Below, piece after piece: positions 47,123 to 59,418 of a stretch of DNA of 64,000 bases. Every line of letters starts with the position of its first letter. The first letter of the stretch is position 1. This stretch comes from Botryotinia globosa. Lineage: Eukaryota > Ascomycota > Leotiomycetes > Helotiales > Sclerotiniaceae. The position numbers and the translations under genes are program-made. The stretch covers positions 496,001-560,000 of the forward strand of contig RCSZ01000014.1 in the NCBI GenBank assembly GCA_014898425.1. The letters are read 5' to 3'. The notes under the pieces are model-generated. The model saw only the letters and a program-made list of their open reading frames with translations, had not been told where the DNA came from and made no database searches.

Positions 47123-47681
47123 ATTGGACGTGGTTGCTTGCGATGCTATGGTTTACCTATGAGGGGGGCTTCGTGAGCATAGTTGGCGTAGATACAAATG
47201 TATTCAATTAAAAAATAAAAATACAGTCATGTCAAATGGATGCAGAGTCATGATCTCACTACTACTCATCACCAAGCATTCTTTTCGTCATATGGGAATC
47301 AATCCATCACTAATCATAAAGAAACAATGGTACTCAGATATTTCATTCCTAGAGAAAAGTTTCAAAGAAAATAATCTAAAACTCAAATCTAAACGCACAA
47401 TCAGAAACTCAGTAAGTAAATCCTAACTTCGTCCCCCTCTGCAGAAATACTCATATCGTTATGTCGTATTTGCAATACAGTAGATTCTTCCTTCCAGAGA
47501 AAGTATCTACACCAGCAGGTAAAGCAGAAAGAGAGAGAGAAAAGGAATGAGTAAGTAAGGAAGGAAGTTTTTACACGAATGAAAATCGATGCCAGTCAGA
47601 GAGAGATTGAATCTGGTTTTGGGTTGTGGACATCTACTTCTGGAGCAGAGACGGCTATGCGCGTGTAAAGAAATCGAAAGA
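47123..47681. other. Spacer between convergent genes
   Basis: About 560 bp of 3' flanks. No feature recognised beyond short purine-rich runs (GAGAGAGAGAAAAGG at about 47530). Confidence 0.5.
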
Positions 47682-49993
47682 CTAAGCTGTTGCGGTCACG
47701 GTTGTGAAAGTAGTGGTTGTGGTAATGACAGTGGTGACTTTGATGCCGGAAGCATGAGAAAAAGATGAAGCTCTGGATTCTTTGTCGCAAGACTTCGAAA
47801 TCGATTCGACGGAAGGTTTAACAGAAGTTGCTGCAGGATCCGCTATCGATGCACTAGATGCTTGGGTTGAGGCTGGAGAATGGTCAGCTGGGGATGAGAG
47901 TTGTATATTGACCAGATTTGATATTGCTGGTGTTGAACTTGGCGAGGTTGAAGACGCCGGTGAGTTTGTAGAAAAAATTGCGGAAGAAGGGGAAGAGGAA
48001 AAGAAAGAGGAAAAGTAAGACGAAGAACCAGAACCAGAAGGAGAACCAGAAGGAGAACCAGAAGGAGAAGGAGAAACAGAGGTACGAGCAGAAGAAGCCA
48101 GCACACTGTTTGAAGGGCAAACATACTCGCCATCGCGTTTTTGACGTCTCTCGCGTCTTTCTTCAGACTTGCGCTTCTTGGGTCCAGTATTGAATGGATA
48201 TCTAAAGTATCTGATTAGCAAGAATCTTTTGTGAATCATGTACGTAAACTTACTGAATATTGGCACAATTATTAGAATTCGGACACTTCTTGTAAAGTGA
48301 AAGTAAACCAGCGTCTCCACAAATTTGTTTATCGTTGCCAGAGCAAGGCATTGTACAACCTCCTATGAGACCTTGAACCGGATCTCTACCAGCAAGCATC
48401 TTATTATCGCAGAAGCATTGAGTAGAATATTCCAAACCGGCAATACTGAAACCTTTGCTGTTGCAGTAATCAATACATTTTTCAATCGTCATGCCTGTGA
48501 TATCTTGAAGTGAATCTCCTTGGAGGGTTCGAGGTTGTCCTGGTGTATCATACCCACATCCCATATATGCGAAACTCTTTGATTTCGTAACATCAGTATA
48601 AGGCCACATTGGTGTACCAATGGTGGTGGTAGCACCGCATCCGCTCTGTGGACTGGCATTTTCAGGACCGTTTTGGACTTCATTGCAACCAGGCAGTTTA
48701 GACAAAACACCAGAAGTCTGCTCATGAACCGATGGAGGAACTCGGCAACCGTTTGCTACCTCGTTGGTTGTGAGTTTGAAGACGGGACATTTTTCTATGA
48801 CTCCACTTTCGTCGGTGCATTCATTGACGGCTCTTTGTAAAGTTGGTACATCCCAGCCATTGACAAAGTCGCCGTGAAATCCATAGCCAGTTGGGTCTCC
48901 CATAGACCAGACGAATGGTTGCGAATTACCATACCACTAGAGAATTTATTATTAGCATCCAAGTCTTGTATTTAAAAGGTAGGCTTGGAGTTCTTTCACT
49001 TGCACTGTGTTGAATGTCCGGCAATGAAAGTCTACATTTTCACGCAGATATAAGACTAGAAAGTTGATGAACTTACTTTATCAGCGAAATCGGGAGTATT
49101 CCAAAGGATCTCGAAGAAAATAGAGACCAAACGTTTTGGATGAGTGGAAGGACAATGCCCACTATCGGAAAAACTAGGATAGGCCATGTGAGACTTATGA
49201 TCAGGAGAATCCAAATTCTTCCCATCCCAGCATGATGGGAAAAAGACTTGTGTTCGGAGTCCGTATGGGCATGGGTAATTTGGGAAACCATTTGTCTGAG
49301 GCTTATCAGTACCGAGACAGACATAAGTGACTGCTTGTTGTTCTAAGGAGCTTGCGTTGTATGATCGGAGGAATGGGTTTCCTGCAAACATGCGGAAGCC
49401 TTCGGGGAAAGCCAGCAAGCCTTTGGAGTACTCGGGATCTAATGGGTCGCTTCGCTGCCTAGGCATTCAGGATTAGCAATGATTTAACGGAAGGAAGAGA
49501 ATTGAAAGGTAGACATACAAGTAGTAAACTGTAACACCACCATTTTGACCGACAGATATAAAACTGCCATTTTGAGCTCTGTAATACAAAGTGGGAGTCC
49601 AATAATTCGAAAGATCCTGTATTTCGGTCAGCTAACAAAGATCTATACCGTCATATTTTGTGAAAGCTTGCCTTTGTGACGGTACAGGAAGTGCAAGTTG
49701 ATGCTTGGGTAGAAGCATAATTCATTGAGAAGCCAAAGCCGTTACCACTGTAGGTCAAGAAAGTCAGTACCATGTAGCAGATGAAGTTTCAAAGAATGTC
49801 AAGGAGCTTAGTTGCGCTGAACTTACCCCATAATGGTATGAACATGACCAGAGACACTACCTGGAGAGATAACTGGGTCAGATCTCTGGACCACAATTGG
49901 ATTCTGACATGGTAGACGCCAGAATGCTAGCGCGGGATTGACATTGATTGTGAGAAGGCATAAAGCCAACTGAAGCAAGGTATTTGTTTGCAT
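47682..49993 (-). CDS. Secreted DUF1996 protein with WSC domain
   Basis: Six exons (49993-49827, 49747-49672, 49616-49519, 49458-49077, 48936-48254, 48201-47682) close in frame to 641 residues. A signal peptide of about 23 residues (LLQLALCLLTINVNPALA) is followed by the DUF1996 domain: HTIMGGNGFGFSMNY, NYWTPTLYYRAQNGSF, SDSGHCPSTHPKRLVSIFFE, GDPTGYGFHGDFVNGWD. A Cys-rich WSC domain follows at about residues 370-450 (FAYMGCGYDTPGQPRTLQGD, KCIDYCNSKGFSIAGLEYST, CFCDN). The tail holds a basic stretch (KKRKSEERRERRQKR) and a long Ser/Pro-rich region with PSGS repeats. WSC domains bind wall carbohydrate and DUF1996 proteins are secreted fungal proteins of unknown activity (known). Intron 2 appears to use a GC donor (AAG|GCAAGC). 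The tail suggests wall association (inference). Confidence 0.88.
48020..48080 (-). repeat. In-frame PSGS-coding tandem repeat
   Basis: Repeated GAACCAGAAGGA units (plus-strand view) encode SPSGSPSGSPSGSGS in the WSC protein's tail. Such tracts vary in length between strains. Confidence 0.65.
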
Positions 49994-51958
49994 GCTGGAT
50001 GTTTGAACTGTAAAAGATGAATGTAATGGGTTGGTTCAAAGAGTGTGAGACCAGCTGCTAAGATCAAGATGGTGATGAAGTTTTAAATGATTGAATCGAA
50101 AGGAAGTGTCACTGACACAGAGTTGTTTGAAAGGTCTGGAACGAAAAGTCCATGCAGACTTGAAGGTATGAAGAGTATTTAAAAGAACTGCCATTAAAAA
50201 GTACAATCAGAAGCAAAACAATACTAATCTCTGTGAAACTAACCGAGCCAGTGACAGGAAGTATTGAGATACTAATCTTAGTGGAATGTATGAGTTGTTG
50301 TTTGGTGAATGATGAAAGTCATTCCACCTCTTGTCGTATTGTCTAAAAGATAGAATAATGCACTTGGCATCATCGCTATTGGTGCTCAGGTTTATTAGAT
50401 ATTAAATTGTTCAATGTGATCTTGAAAAGGGGCCGATAGACAACTCCTGGCAATATCAAGCTTCAATGCTGTTGGTTGAAGTGAAGTCGGAAGGTAGTCT
50501 CTCCCCACTGCAGCAATAATTTTTTATTGGGAAAATTGTCCAAATATCAACAAAATAAATGAAGTATTCGGGTGGCTCAAACTTCTCAACGGAAACATGT
50601 CAAGTCCCTGGAGCTATCCAGGTATGTATGCACCGATCCTACTCTTGGTAGCAGATGTTCATTGATGATTTGACACTTTTCGAATCTTGGCAGGTAAAAA
50701 TGCGTCCCGCTGCTACTATCCGATTTGTGCAACATCAGAGTAAATAGCTAACAATTATCACTTGATTGTGGATTTTGAACTCATCAGATTGTCTCGGATG
50801 TTTGGCGGGATGATAGGGGAATTCTCAATGGCCACCTAATATCTATCACAAAATAGTCTGAGGCTCAATTTGAGACGAATATCTTCCGAAATTGATTACC
50901 GAATGGTCGGTATATTCCAAGATTTAAATGATACGATTGTTTATTGATGATGGGCGGGTCTCGCCTTCTCAAGATAGCTAAAGGGGCACAGGGAAAGGTT
51001 TGAATGTTGGAAAGTCATTCGTGGTCTGTCGTTGTACCTACAATGCTTTAGTAACCTTGGAATACCTTGTGATATCTTCCCGTCTGGTACCTGACTTACA
51101 GAAATCTCGTATTTTTACGTTGACAAAAATAAGAATACGATATTCCAGAAGCTCATTTTGATATCGTGTGCCCCAGACTCCTGCTGCCGGTGATGGATGT
51201 CACATCATTTGACATCCGTAGGGACGGTAGAATGCCACATACACTGAGTATCCAAGATCTTGCGTAGGACATATGCTGTGCAATCCTGTACGAGATCAAA
51301 ATGTGTTCAAGCTTGTTTCTAGTTCAAATGTCGAAGAGGTGTGATGTGGCATTAACATTGTGTCGGTATTGTAAGATGTTGCACAGTGACAGCGACGTCG
51401 AAGCCCGTGGCGGAGAATTTATGCTGTGGAAGCATTTCCAACCTGCTGCTGTACCATATAAATATCTGTATATATGATTCGTGTTCCATGACTTGGCAGA
51501 TCTCTGAAATCATGATTTATGATTTACACAACATGATGGGGGTGGAGGCTGATCTCTTCGATAAAAAAGCCAAGTCTGGGGAAATGATCAAGGACTTTAA
51601 CCGCAGTAGGGAATCAGCCACACAGTACTACCTTAGCTAATCTAGTGTTCTGTGTTCCTTTTGACATCCAAACTTCGGACCGAATTACATACAAAGAGGA
51701 TCTCCCAGAAGAACCGTTACCAGTCATCTAACACCTTGATGCTGCTTCTCAATCAAAAGATCAATAGGATGCAATATGTCATATACCATGTACTTGTTGA
51801 AGACGTGGCAACTCAATGTGATCCTCATTGAATATTTACCTATTCCCAACATCTGGACTTTCTTATGTCATTGGCTTCGAACTCTCCCCCGCCGAAATAT
51901 CTTCACTTTATAACTTTCATTTATAATCTAATACTGTCCGAGTGCTATCTGGCTACTA
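49994..51958. other. Long gene-free upstream region
   Basis: About 2 kb upstream of the WSC protein. A weak frame at 51386-51640 has no recognised content. No RNA gene or clear repeat was seen. Confidence 0.5.
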
Positions 51959-52491
51959 TCACACCCGTCGTCTGATACGCAGCTGCAGAAAATCTATCAA
52001 TCTATCTTCGGCATTGATGCTTTCCGCTTCTGATTCCGTTATGTCAACCAGAGATCCATGACTGAACATGCATTTCAACCCATTGGAGACAAGGAACTGA
52101 GAGATATTTTCCTTCTCCAAGCTGACTTCTACAATCCATCCTTGAGTCATGCTGTTGACTGAAAGAAGCAAATTAATACCCCATCGGACATCCCAGAAAC
52201 CCAACAATGGAAATCGTTCTCATTGGTAGAGCATACCCCAGATTTTCCCCAGCTTTCCAAAACCACTGGAATCTTACGTCCAAGAAGAAACACATCTCAC
52301 CTCATGGATATCTCACTGCTTCGCCGAGAAATATCTACACTTCTTTCAGCCATTCATCCATCAAAAGGGCCGAATTTGAAATAAAGATCGAAACTATTGA
52401 TAACACAAACCCAGATCCAATACCGACCTATATACATCCAAACTGCAGGGCTCAGCTAAGGGCCAGTCGAAAGAGATGGGAAAGAAAATGA
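51959..52491. other. Two head-to-head short open frames, unsupported
   Basis: A minus frame (52207-51959, 82 codons, charged C-terminus ESEAESINAEDRLIDFLQ) and a plus frame (52207-52491, 94 codons) start at the same position. Neither has a recognised motif. They are noted because each could be a small gene or an exon of one whose other parts I cannot see; chance is equally likely. Confidence 0.2.
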
Positions 52492-52942
52492 ATACAAACA
52501 AGAATCTGATGACACCATCTGGACTGTGAAGTAACTACACTCACTCACTACCTACTAGGTAGGCAACATATTGACATGACCCTTCACAGTCAACAACAAG
52601 TTCCATTCAAAACACAAGAAGTAAGAAGCGATTCTATAAAAAGAAAACTAGACATCTGTAGAAAGCCCGTAAAAAATCAAAATGATAATCATTCACCTTC
52701 TCCATGCTACGAAATTACTGGTGTTTTTAAGTCTTTTTGCATTTCGATTTAGATATGATATATCCATTTCCCATTCCCAATTTCCTGCCTAAACTCCTGG
52801 TGTGTGTGAATATATAAATACCTATATTCTTCAATTCTCTTCTGCTTCCCCCTTTCCTTCTTCCTCTCTTCCTATTGCGCTTTTTCCGCCTCGAGCTCTA
52901 CCTGCATGTGACGAAATTGCTCCCAACCTTCACAACAACTAT
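52492..52942. other. Spacer downstream of ERV41
   Basis: About 450 bp with no coding content recognised. Confidence 0.5.
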
Positions 52943-54284
52943 CTAATCCTCATTGTACTTTCCACTATCCAACATACCCTTCGCACCTCTCCCGCTTCTC
53001 CGTCCCCAAACCCTCAATCCCCACTCTGTAATCGTGAATCCCCAATGGCCCGCAACCAACACACCACTCACAACGTTGACAACCTTAACTACAAATCTCA
53101 AAAATCCATCTCTGCTTTCCTCTACTGTCAAAAGAAGCGGCTCAATATCATATTTGAAGAATATGCCCGGTACGCTGCGTTCGCCTACAATGTGTTCTTG
53201 CGATGTAACGGCGTATTGATTTGTGCGTAGAAGGGTGGGAGATGACGAGGGAGAGAATGTCGATGGCGAGAGGGAGTAAAGAGTTGGGACAATGGAGAGG
53301 AAGTACTGGTATTTGTGGAAATGGTTGGGTGTGGCGGCGATGGTGCGGTCGAGGGGGTTGAGAAGGGAGGGGTAGAAGGGACCAAATGATAACTCGTTGA
53401 TTATATGGGAGAAATTGAATGCTATATTGCGTCAGCAGTTGTTAAAAACATTCAAAAGCAGAAAAGTAAAAGGAATACAAACTACTATGATCCAAATGTT
53501 GTCCCATCTCCGGATATCCATGACCCCTTGCAGTGATATGAAAGTCTCCTTGCACCTTATTAACCTCCAAGCTTCCATAAACCCTACAACTATCACCGCC
53601 CTTGGGACCACCCTTAACTCTGGGGGTCTTCGCGAACTTCGCCCTCTTCTTTCCTCCCAATACCACGATATCACGAACATGTTCCTCTCCAAATCCGTGC
53701 TCATGATATTCCTCCCCGGTAATCACTCTTCCGTGTGCATCTTTACCCAATTGATGTATACCCTTTGCATCCACCCATTGTTGCCAATTCGTCGCATCCT
53801 CTCTGAGCATTATTCCAGCTAATATGCGATCACCAGCCGCATCTTGTACGTTAATATGGATCTCCGAACATTTCATTTTGATAACCACATCCATATTTAT
53901 CTGTAGGGAATGTCCAACACCCTTCTCAACTACGAAGGTGTGGGTTTCATGGCCAGCCCACCAACGCATGAATTCAGAGACGAGAAGAGCGAAGGACACG
54001 AGCATCATGGCGACGGTCCATTTGCCACCCCCAGAAGTTTGTGTTATATATTGTGGCTTTGCTTTGGCTGTTGAATGGGAAAGTTAGCTGGTGATCTTCC
54101 ATGTTGATCATGTGTTTCAAAATGAACGGGCAATTAGATGCAATTGCAGCCCAATATATGATCGCAAGCAAAAAAGTATACAAGCAAAAGAATGAAACAT
54201 ACGAAAAGCATCAAAAGCCTTCACAATCCCCCCCTTCTCCCCAAACGACCCCTCATCCAACCCATGATCTGAAAATCCATTCAT
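52943..54284 (-). CDS. ERV41: ER-vesicle protein Erv41 (ERGIC2 family)
   Basis: Three exons (54284-54203, 54067-53483, 53421-52943) give 381 residues. The N-terminal cytosolic motif VKAFDAFPKAKPQY is followed by a membrane span (WTVAMMLVSFALLVSEFM, about residues 45-63). The long lumenal domain includes DAAGDRILAG, CRVYGSLEVNKVQGDFHITA and GHGYPEMGQHLDHS; the exon-3 start FNFSHIINELSFGPFYPSL follows. After FKYDIEPLLLT comes the second span (VVNVVSGVLVAGHWGF). Erv41 pairs with Erv46 to recycle between ER and Golgi in COPII/COPI vesicles and retrieve proteins lacking HDEL-type signals (known). The long Ser/Pro run before TNQYAVTSQ is unusual but stays in frame. The start is the first ATG before the conserved N-terminus. 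Confidence 0.9.
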
Positions 54285-55727
54285 TTTACCAGACTCGTTT
54301 TTGTTCGTCCTGTCCGTTTGGTATTCTCTTATTTTCCTTTGCGCATACAATTCTCCAAATCAATCTCTCCCTCCTTTGCAATATCCACATGTGCAATCCT
54401 CTCGATCCTCTCAATTCGATTGATTCCCCAATAAAAAGTCTCCTTAGAGAACGAGAAACAAGCACGAAAATGAGGCTAAGAATAAGAAGTGAACGAAACC
54501 TCAAGAACCAACACAATCCATCGAAAACTTCACACTTGAAATTCAAGAACACAAAAGAAGTCTCGAAATTTGGAGATATTGATTTCAGTGCTATGAAGAT
54601 GTGCTCAGGCCTAGAATTAGCAGTTGAAAGCTGTCCTTGAAGTAGTCCGAAGATATACCGATGAAATATGATTGGTCAATCTAGTTTGGTAGTGCAAGGC
54701 TGACGAATTCATCGGTAAGGGTTCAGGGTTGAAGTTTTATGGGCTCGTGCAGCGGGTTTTATGTGGTGTCAGTGAAAAGTGCATGAACATGAGGTGGGTG
54801 CGGTGTCTCGTAGTCGATTGGTATACGGGAATATGGGAAAGATTATAAGAATTGATGAATTGGCGAATTGGCGAATTGGCGAATAAGCTACATAGAGACA
54901 GAGATAAGGAGCAGGCGAGAAGGGTTTCGTTGAATATATGATTGATAACATACCGCTATTTCTATTGAATCTAGGCTCAGATAATGAGGAGTAGCATGAG
55001 GTACCCGTATCAAAGCTTTAGGTGACTTGATGTAAAGCTACGGGTAGAATCTGCAAGATCGTCAGATCTGCAACCTCAAGACCGTTCGCTCACTCCTAAA
55101 ATGTTGGAGACATTCTGACCACTCCAAACAAGCACCCACACATGTATAATTGGTTGATTACTAAAGGACGTTCGTTGATTTTTGCATTTCATTACATTGG
55201 CTTCCTTTCTCCCTCCTTCATGAACTCCACTTCCAACCACTGGAAGCACAACCATGCTTTATTAAGAACCTGTCTCCAACCATCTCTCCAGTTTCTCTCT
55301 TCTCCCGTTCTTCCTCCCGTTCTCCCCAAACTATGCCATAGTCATAGTCCTCCCCCAAGCCCCAACCCATCCCGTCGTCATAATATTAAAATACTTATGT
55401 AAAAAACTCCAAGCTTTTTGCATAACATGATATGTGAGTCGTCCATCCCGTTGTGCATTAAAGACCCCAATTCATTCGTAGAAAGAGTAGAAAAGAAACG
55501 CGCGCAAGTAGAGAAAAAGAAAATTACGAAAAATGATGCCCCAAACAAATATACAACATACAAGATTCCGACCCATCCCCTTTATGTTCCTGTGGAGCCA
55601 CATCATTCGTTGAATCCGTTCAATCGCTTTCAAACCCCCACCCCTCCATCATACTTCATGCCCCAGAAGACTCACGAGCTCAATTCCATTTGAAATTTTC
55701 AACTACTACCGCGCGTTCATGCAGCCT
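54285..55727. other. Spacer between ERV41 and the syntaxin gene
   Basis: About 1.44 kb, including three copies of the 9-mer GAATTGGCG at about 54855-54885 and the ERV41 promoter. No gene seen. Confidence 0.5.
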
Positions 55728-56917
55728 TTAACTAGTAGCAGTCTTGGACCCCTTGACCGCCAGTCCAACACCCAGACCGACTCCCAACGCAATGGCCAGG
55801 ATAATAATGAGCGTGACCAACAAGCACCACCACTTGAGTCTGTTTCTACGACGAGCATGTTCATTTGCCTTGTCAATTTGAACATTTGCTTTGTCGACAT
55901 CTTCAGCGGTTTTGATGGCGTTTTGTTCAGTATGTTCGACTACTGGATCTTGAGCTTCGACTATTTGGGCCATATCGGCGAACATAGCTGCAAGATCGGT
56001 GAGAGTAGCTTCAATACGTTGGAGTTCGTTGTGACGAGCACGAACGGCTCCGAGAACTGAAGATGCTTGTCCAGAACGATTGGATTTGAGCTAAATAGTT
56101 TGTTAGAATGATTTTAGAGGTGAAATTAAATTTTGAGAGTATCAATTGGCAGGGGGATCGAAAATCAAAATAGGATAGAACATACAGCAGTTTGGAAAAC
56201 ACCTTCCGAACCCCAATCCATCTGACTAGCTTCCTCGACCTCCGCCTCCGTAGCTTCAGGATTAACGATACGATACTGTCTTCCGATTTGACGTCTATAT
56301 TCGTTTCTATAATTCAACTCCTCTTCCCTATACTGCTGCAACTGATTTTCAAACTCCGTCTTCAACTTCTTGGCTTGTGTACTCTTGATGTTCTTGGTCC
56401 CATCTTGAGTCTTGATCGCATCGCCTTCCAAATACTTGATTTGGTCACGAATTTGAGTATTTTTGAGCTGGGTTTGTGTTACAAGATTTTCGAGGGAGGC
56501 GGTGGAGGAAGAATCGGGGGAAGAGAGGGCGCGCTGGTGGAGAGTGGCAATTTGGGAGATATTAGAGGATAGAGAACGAATTTCGGATTTGGCAAAGTCA
56601 ACGCGATCGAGGAAAGCTTGTTGACTCAGGACGTTGCTACTTGGAGGTGGAATGGCGCCGGGTGTACCGGAGGAATAGTTGGAGCCTTGGGAGTAGTTTG
56701 ACATTTCGTGGGAAAGCCCTGGCTGGCCTGCATTGTTCTATCATAGGGTTAGTATTTCTATATTAACTTTGCGCATATATGTTGTAATCATAGTGAAGAG
56801 AGGATGAGGATGAGGATGAAATTGAATTTTGCTTACACCTCCATAGCCGGCTTCAGCAGCACCAGAGTTTTGATATGGATTTCCACCAATACCTTGGTAT
56901 TGTTGAGTGTACGACAT
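55728..56917 (-). CDS. SSO1: Plasma-membrane syntaxin (Sso1/Psy1 type t-SNARE)
   Basis: Three exons (56917-56839, 56727-56186, 56090-55728) give 327 residues. After a Gln/Gly/Tyr-rich N-terminus come the Habc helices (AFLDRVDFAKSEIRSLSSNI, VTQTQLKNTQIRDQIKYLEG, YREEELNYRNEYRRQIGRQY). RIVNPEATEAEVEEA is characteristic of syntaxin-1/Sso proteins. The SNARE motif (SVLGAVRARHNELQRIEATL, then AAMFADMAQIVEAQDPVVEH) has the zero-layer Gln in the MAQIV segment. A C-terminal tail anchor follows (WWCLLVTLIIILAIALGVGL). Sso-type syntaxins drive fusion of secretory vesicles at the plasma membrane with Sec9 and Snc1 (known). The first donor (GTGTAAG) is slightly off consensus. The gene is complete. Confidence 0.93.
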
Positions 56918-59418
56918 ATTGATTGAATCAAATGATGCAAAATATCAATACTGTAATTTCAATTGTTTGCGATCAAAATGATAAGAAAAGATTTCGATAG
57001 ACGGTGTGTGGTTATCGGAAGGAAGGAAGAAGGAATGGATTTGTTGTTGTTGTTATTGTTGTAGTTAAGAGAAAGGTTAAAGGTTAAAAAGACCCGGGGT
57101 CGAAAAATCGAATGACGTTAGGTATTTCCGTGTTATAGTTCTATCTATGTAGGAAGAAAAAGCCGGGGAAAGCGAAATTAATAAAATCGAATCTTTATTT
57201 TAATCTCCAAGAAATTTTGAAGAAGAGAAGAAATTTTGTTTTCCAATGATAATCTCAGATAATTGTAGGGTTGTATAGGTATTATAGGTATTATATTCCC
57301 ATGGAAATTACCTAGTAGGTAGGTATTGAATGGATGTTATATAATAATAGTGAGATTACCGGTAGGTGTGACTGTATGAGATTGATTTATGAGTGGAGTA
57401 AGATATCGGTAGTCCTATTGGATATCAAAAGAACCCGTGGACAACTTCTATTCACCGATAGCAAACTTAATAATGTCTTTTTTCTTTTTTCTTTATTATG
57501 TATGTAGGTAGTTCATACCATTCAAGGTTGCCGCAGTTGGCTTCAAAGATGGGATGAGGGGATGGATGTCGCTTTCATTGTTTAAGCGAACGTTTGAAGG
57601 CTGTGCTATGTATGCACTACTGAGTATGTCTGACTGTCTGGTCTGTAACCTTATGTGTATGTGTATGTATGTACAGTATGTCTGTCTGTCTGTATGTGTC
57701 TGTATGTACAGTATGTCTGTCTGTCTGTATGTGTCTGTATGTACAGTATGTCTGTCTGTATGTGTATGTATGTACAGTATGTCTGTCTGTCTGGTCTGTA
57801 TGTGTATGTGCATGTAAGATTACATGAACGGAGTAGGTGGTGTCTGATTGACCAACCAATCCAATATCGTATGAAGAACTACATATGCGATGCTTCTTTT
57901 TGCCTTCCTATCTTGATGTTCTTATAATAGAAGAAGGCCATCATCAAGACCAAATACGACTAGACAGATACACTGAGCAAAACATCCATACCTATCTATC
58001 GGCTTCATCTGAGACGGAATACCGACTGGCATTTGTACGCGTATTTATTACTGCTGCGCATTCCACTTTCTCGCTATATTGATGCCTATCCTGCTGAGCC
58101 TCCCTGTCTCAACTGTATCGTATAATAATAAGCCTTTTACTTACATACATAATACGCCCATCATCTCCTGATTCGCATTCACGCCACCAATAGTAGGTTT
58201 TTGCACGGAGCTTTTTGCCATCTCGTATAATCATCATTTCTATCATTCTATGATATAGATTTCTGCTTGCCGTCAATATGAAACGAGTTCGCTGATGGGG
58301 ATTTCTTGAGGTGTCTCGAAAATGCTTATAGAGACTTCTTCCTTTGCGTTTTTGGTAGGCATTTTGCGTTCTCTTGTTGCTCTCCAGCTTGCCTCACATT
58401 CTAAGTTGAAAGCAGCAGGTTGTTGGAAGTACCAACTACCAACCTAATTACATATTATTTATGGTGCTTCTGTTGCAGAATGGTACATCCTAGTGTTCTA
58501 TTTTTCCCGATAAAAGTCCAGTTTCGTCAGCCAATGAGTAGTCTCGCTTGGCGATATCACGTGATTATCCTTTTCCTAGTTTGTTGCATGTCTTAAGACT
58601 GTCGTTCACAGTTATTGAGGGGGGGGGTTTGTCCATTAGTGGGAAAAAACAGGCCGGAATTGACCACTGACTGGCAAAGCCTTTCAACAATCCAATTGTC
58701 TCATTTCATTCAAAGAATTCAAAAAATTCAAAAAATTCAAATAACTTCTAAAATTAAAGATTATTCAAAGATTTATTCAATATTATTACTTATTGTAATC
58801 TCATTACTAGTATCAGTTGATTTATTATAGAATTTATTAGAGTGATCAATTTTGGCCTCTTTTCTCTGACAAGTAGAGACGGGACACTCACTTCTCAACT
58901 ATCAAAATTCTTAACAAATTTATTCGTCGACTGTTTGATATCAAAAGTTATCTATCATTTAATCGTCTCACTCATCTCAAGTGAACAATTGTAACGATTC
59001 CTAAGATATACATACAAGTTGATACATTTGCAAGTTTGAATCTATCTCTTAATAATCTAAAACCACCTGGGCACCACTTCTCATACACTTCTTATGTAAG
59101 TAACAATAAATAGGATAGCAATATCTATATTGAATAGTATTCCTTCTTTATCCAAAGGGGCAGAATTACAATATCGTTTACTCTATATGCTTTGTGTATA
59201 CACTTTACGAAGTCTGCTCAACAGGTAATGTGTACTAGATATTGTTGGAATTCATAGCATTGTAAAAATATTTAAACCATCGAATATCTATTACATATTA
59301 TCTAACTCATCGAAACTACTGAACCATTGAATATCTAACCATCGTGGCTATTGAAGCAACAAGTCGAGACCCCTAAGCACAGTCATCGTAACTAAATAAC
59401 ACCAATAGCATAATTAAC
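56918..59418. other. Gene-free stretch with a minisatellite
   Basis: About 2.5 kb. The part nearest the syntaxin start is its promoter, with TTGTTG repeats. A 35-bp minisatellite lies at 57661-57790. Poly-G (58619-58627) and AAAATTC repeats (58712-58740) follow. No gene was recognised. Confidence 0.5.
57661..57790 (+). repeat. 35-bp minisatellite built from TGTC/TGTA units
   Basis: The word GTACAGTATG recurs at 57671, 57706, 57741 and 57772, so the period is 35, 35 and 31 bp. Each unit is made of TCTG and TATG tetramers. All long frames across it on both strands are produced by the repeat and are not genes. Confidence 0.85.

Noticed and set aside
57496..57927. Overlapping Cys/Val- or His/Thr-rich open frames on both strands
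   Set aside because: They are generated entirely by the TCTG/TATG minisatellite.
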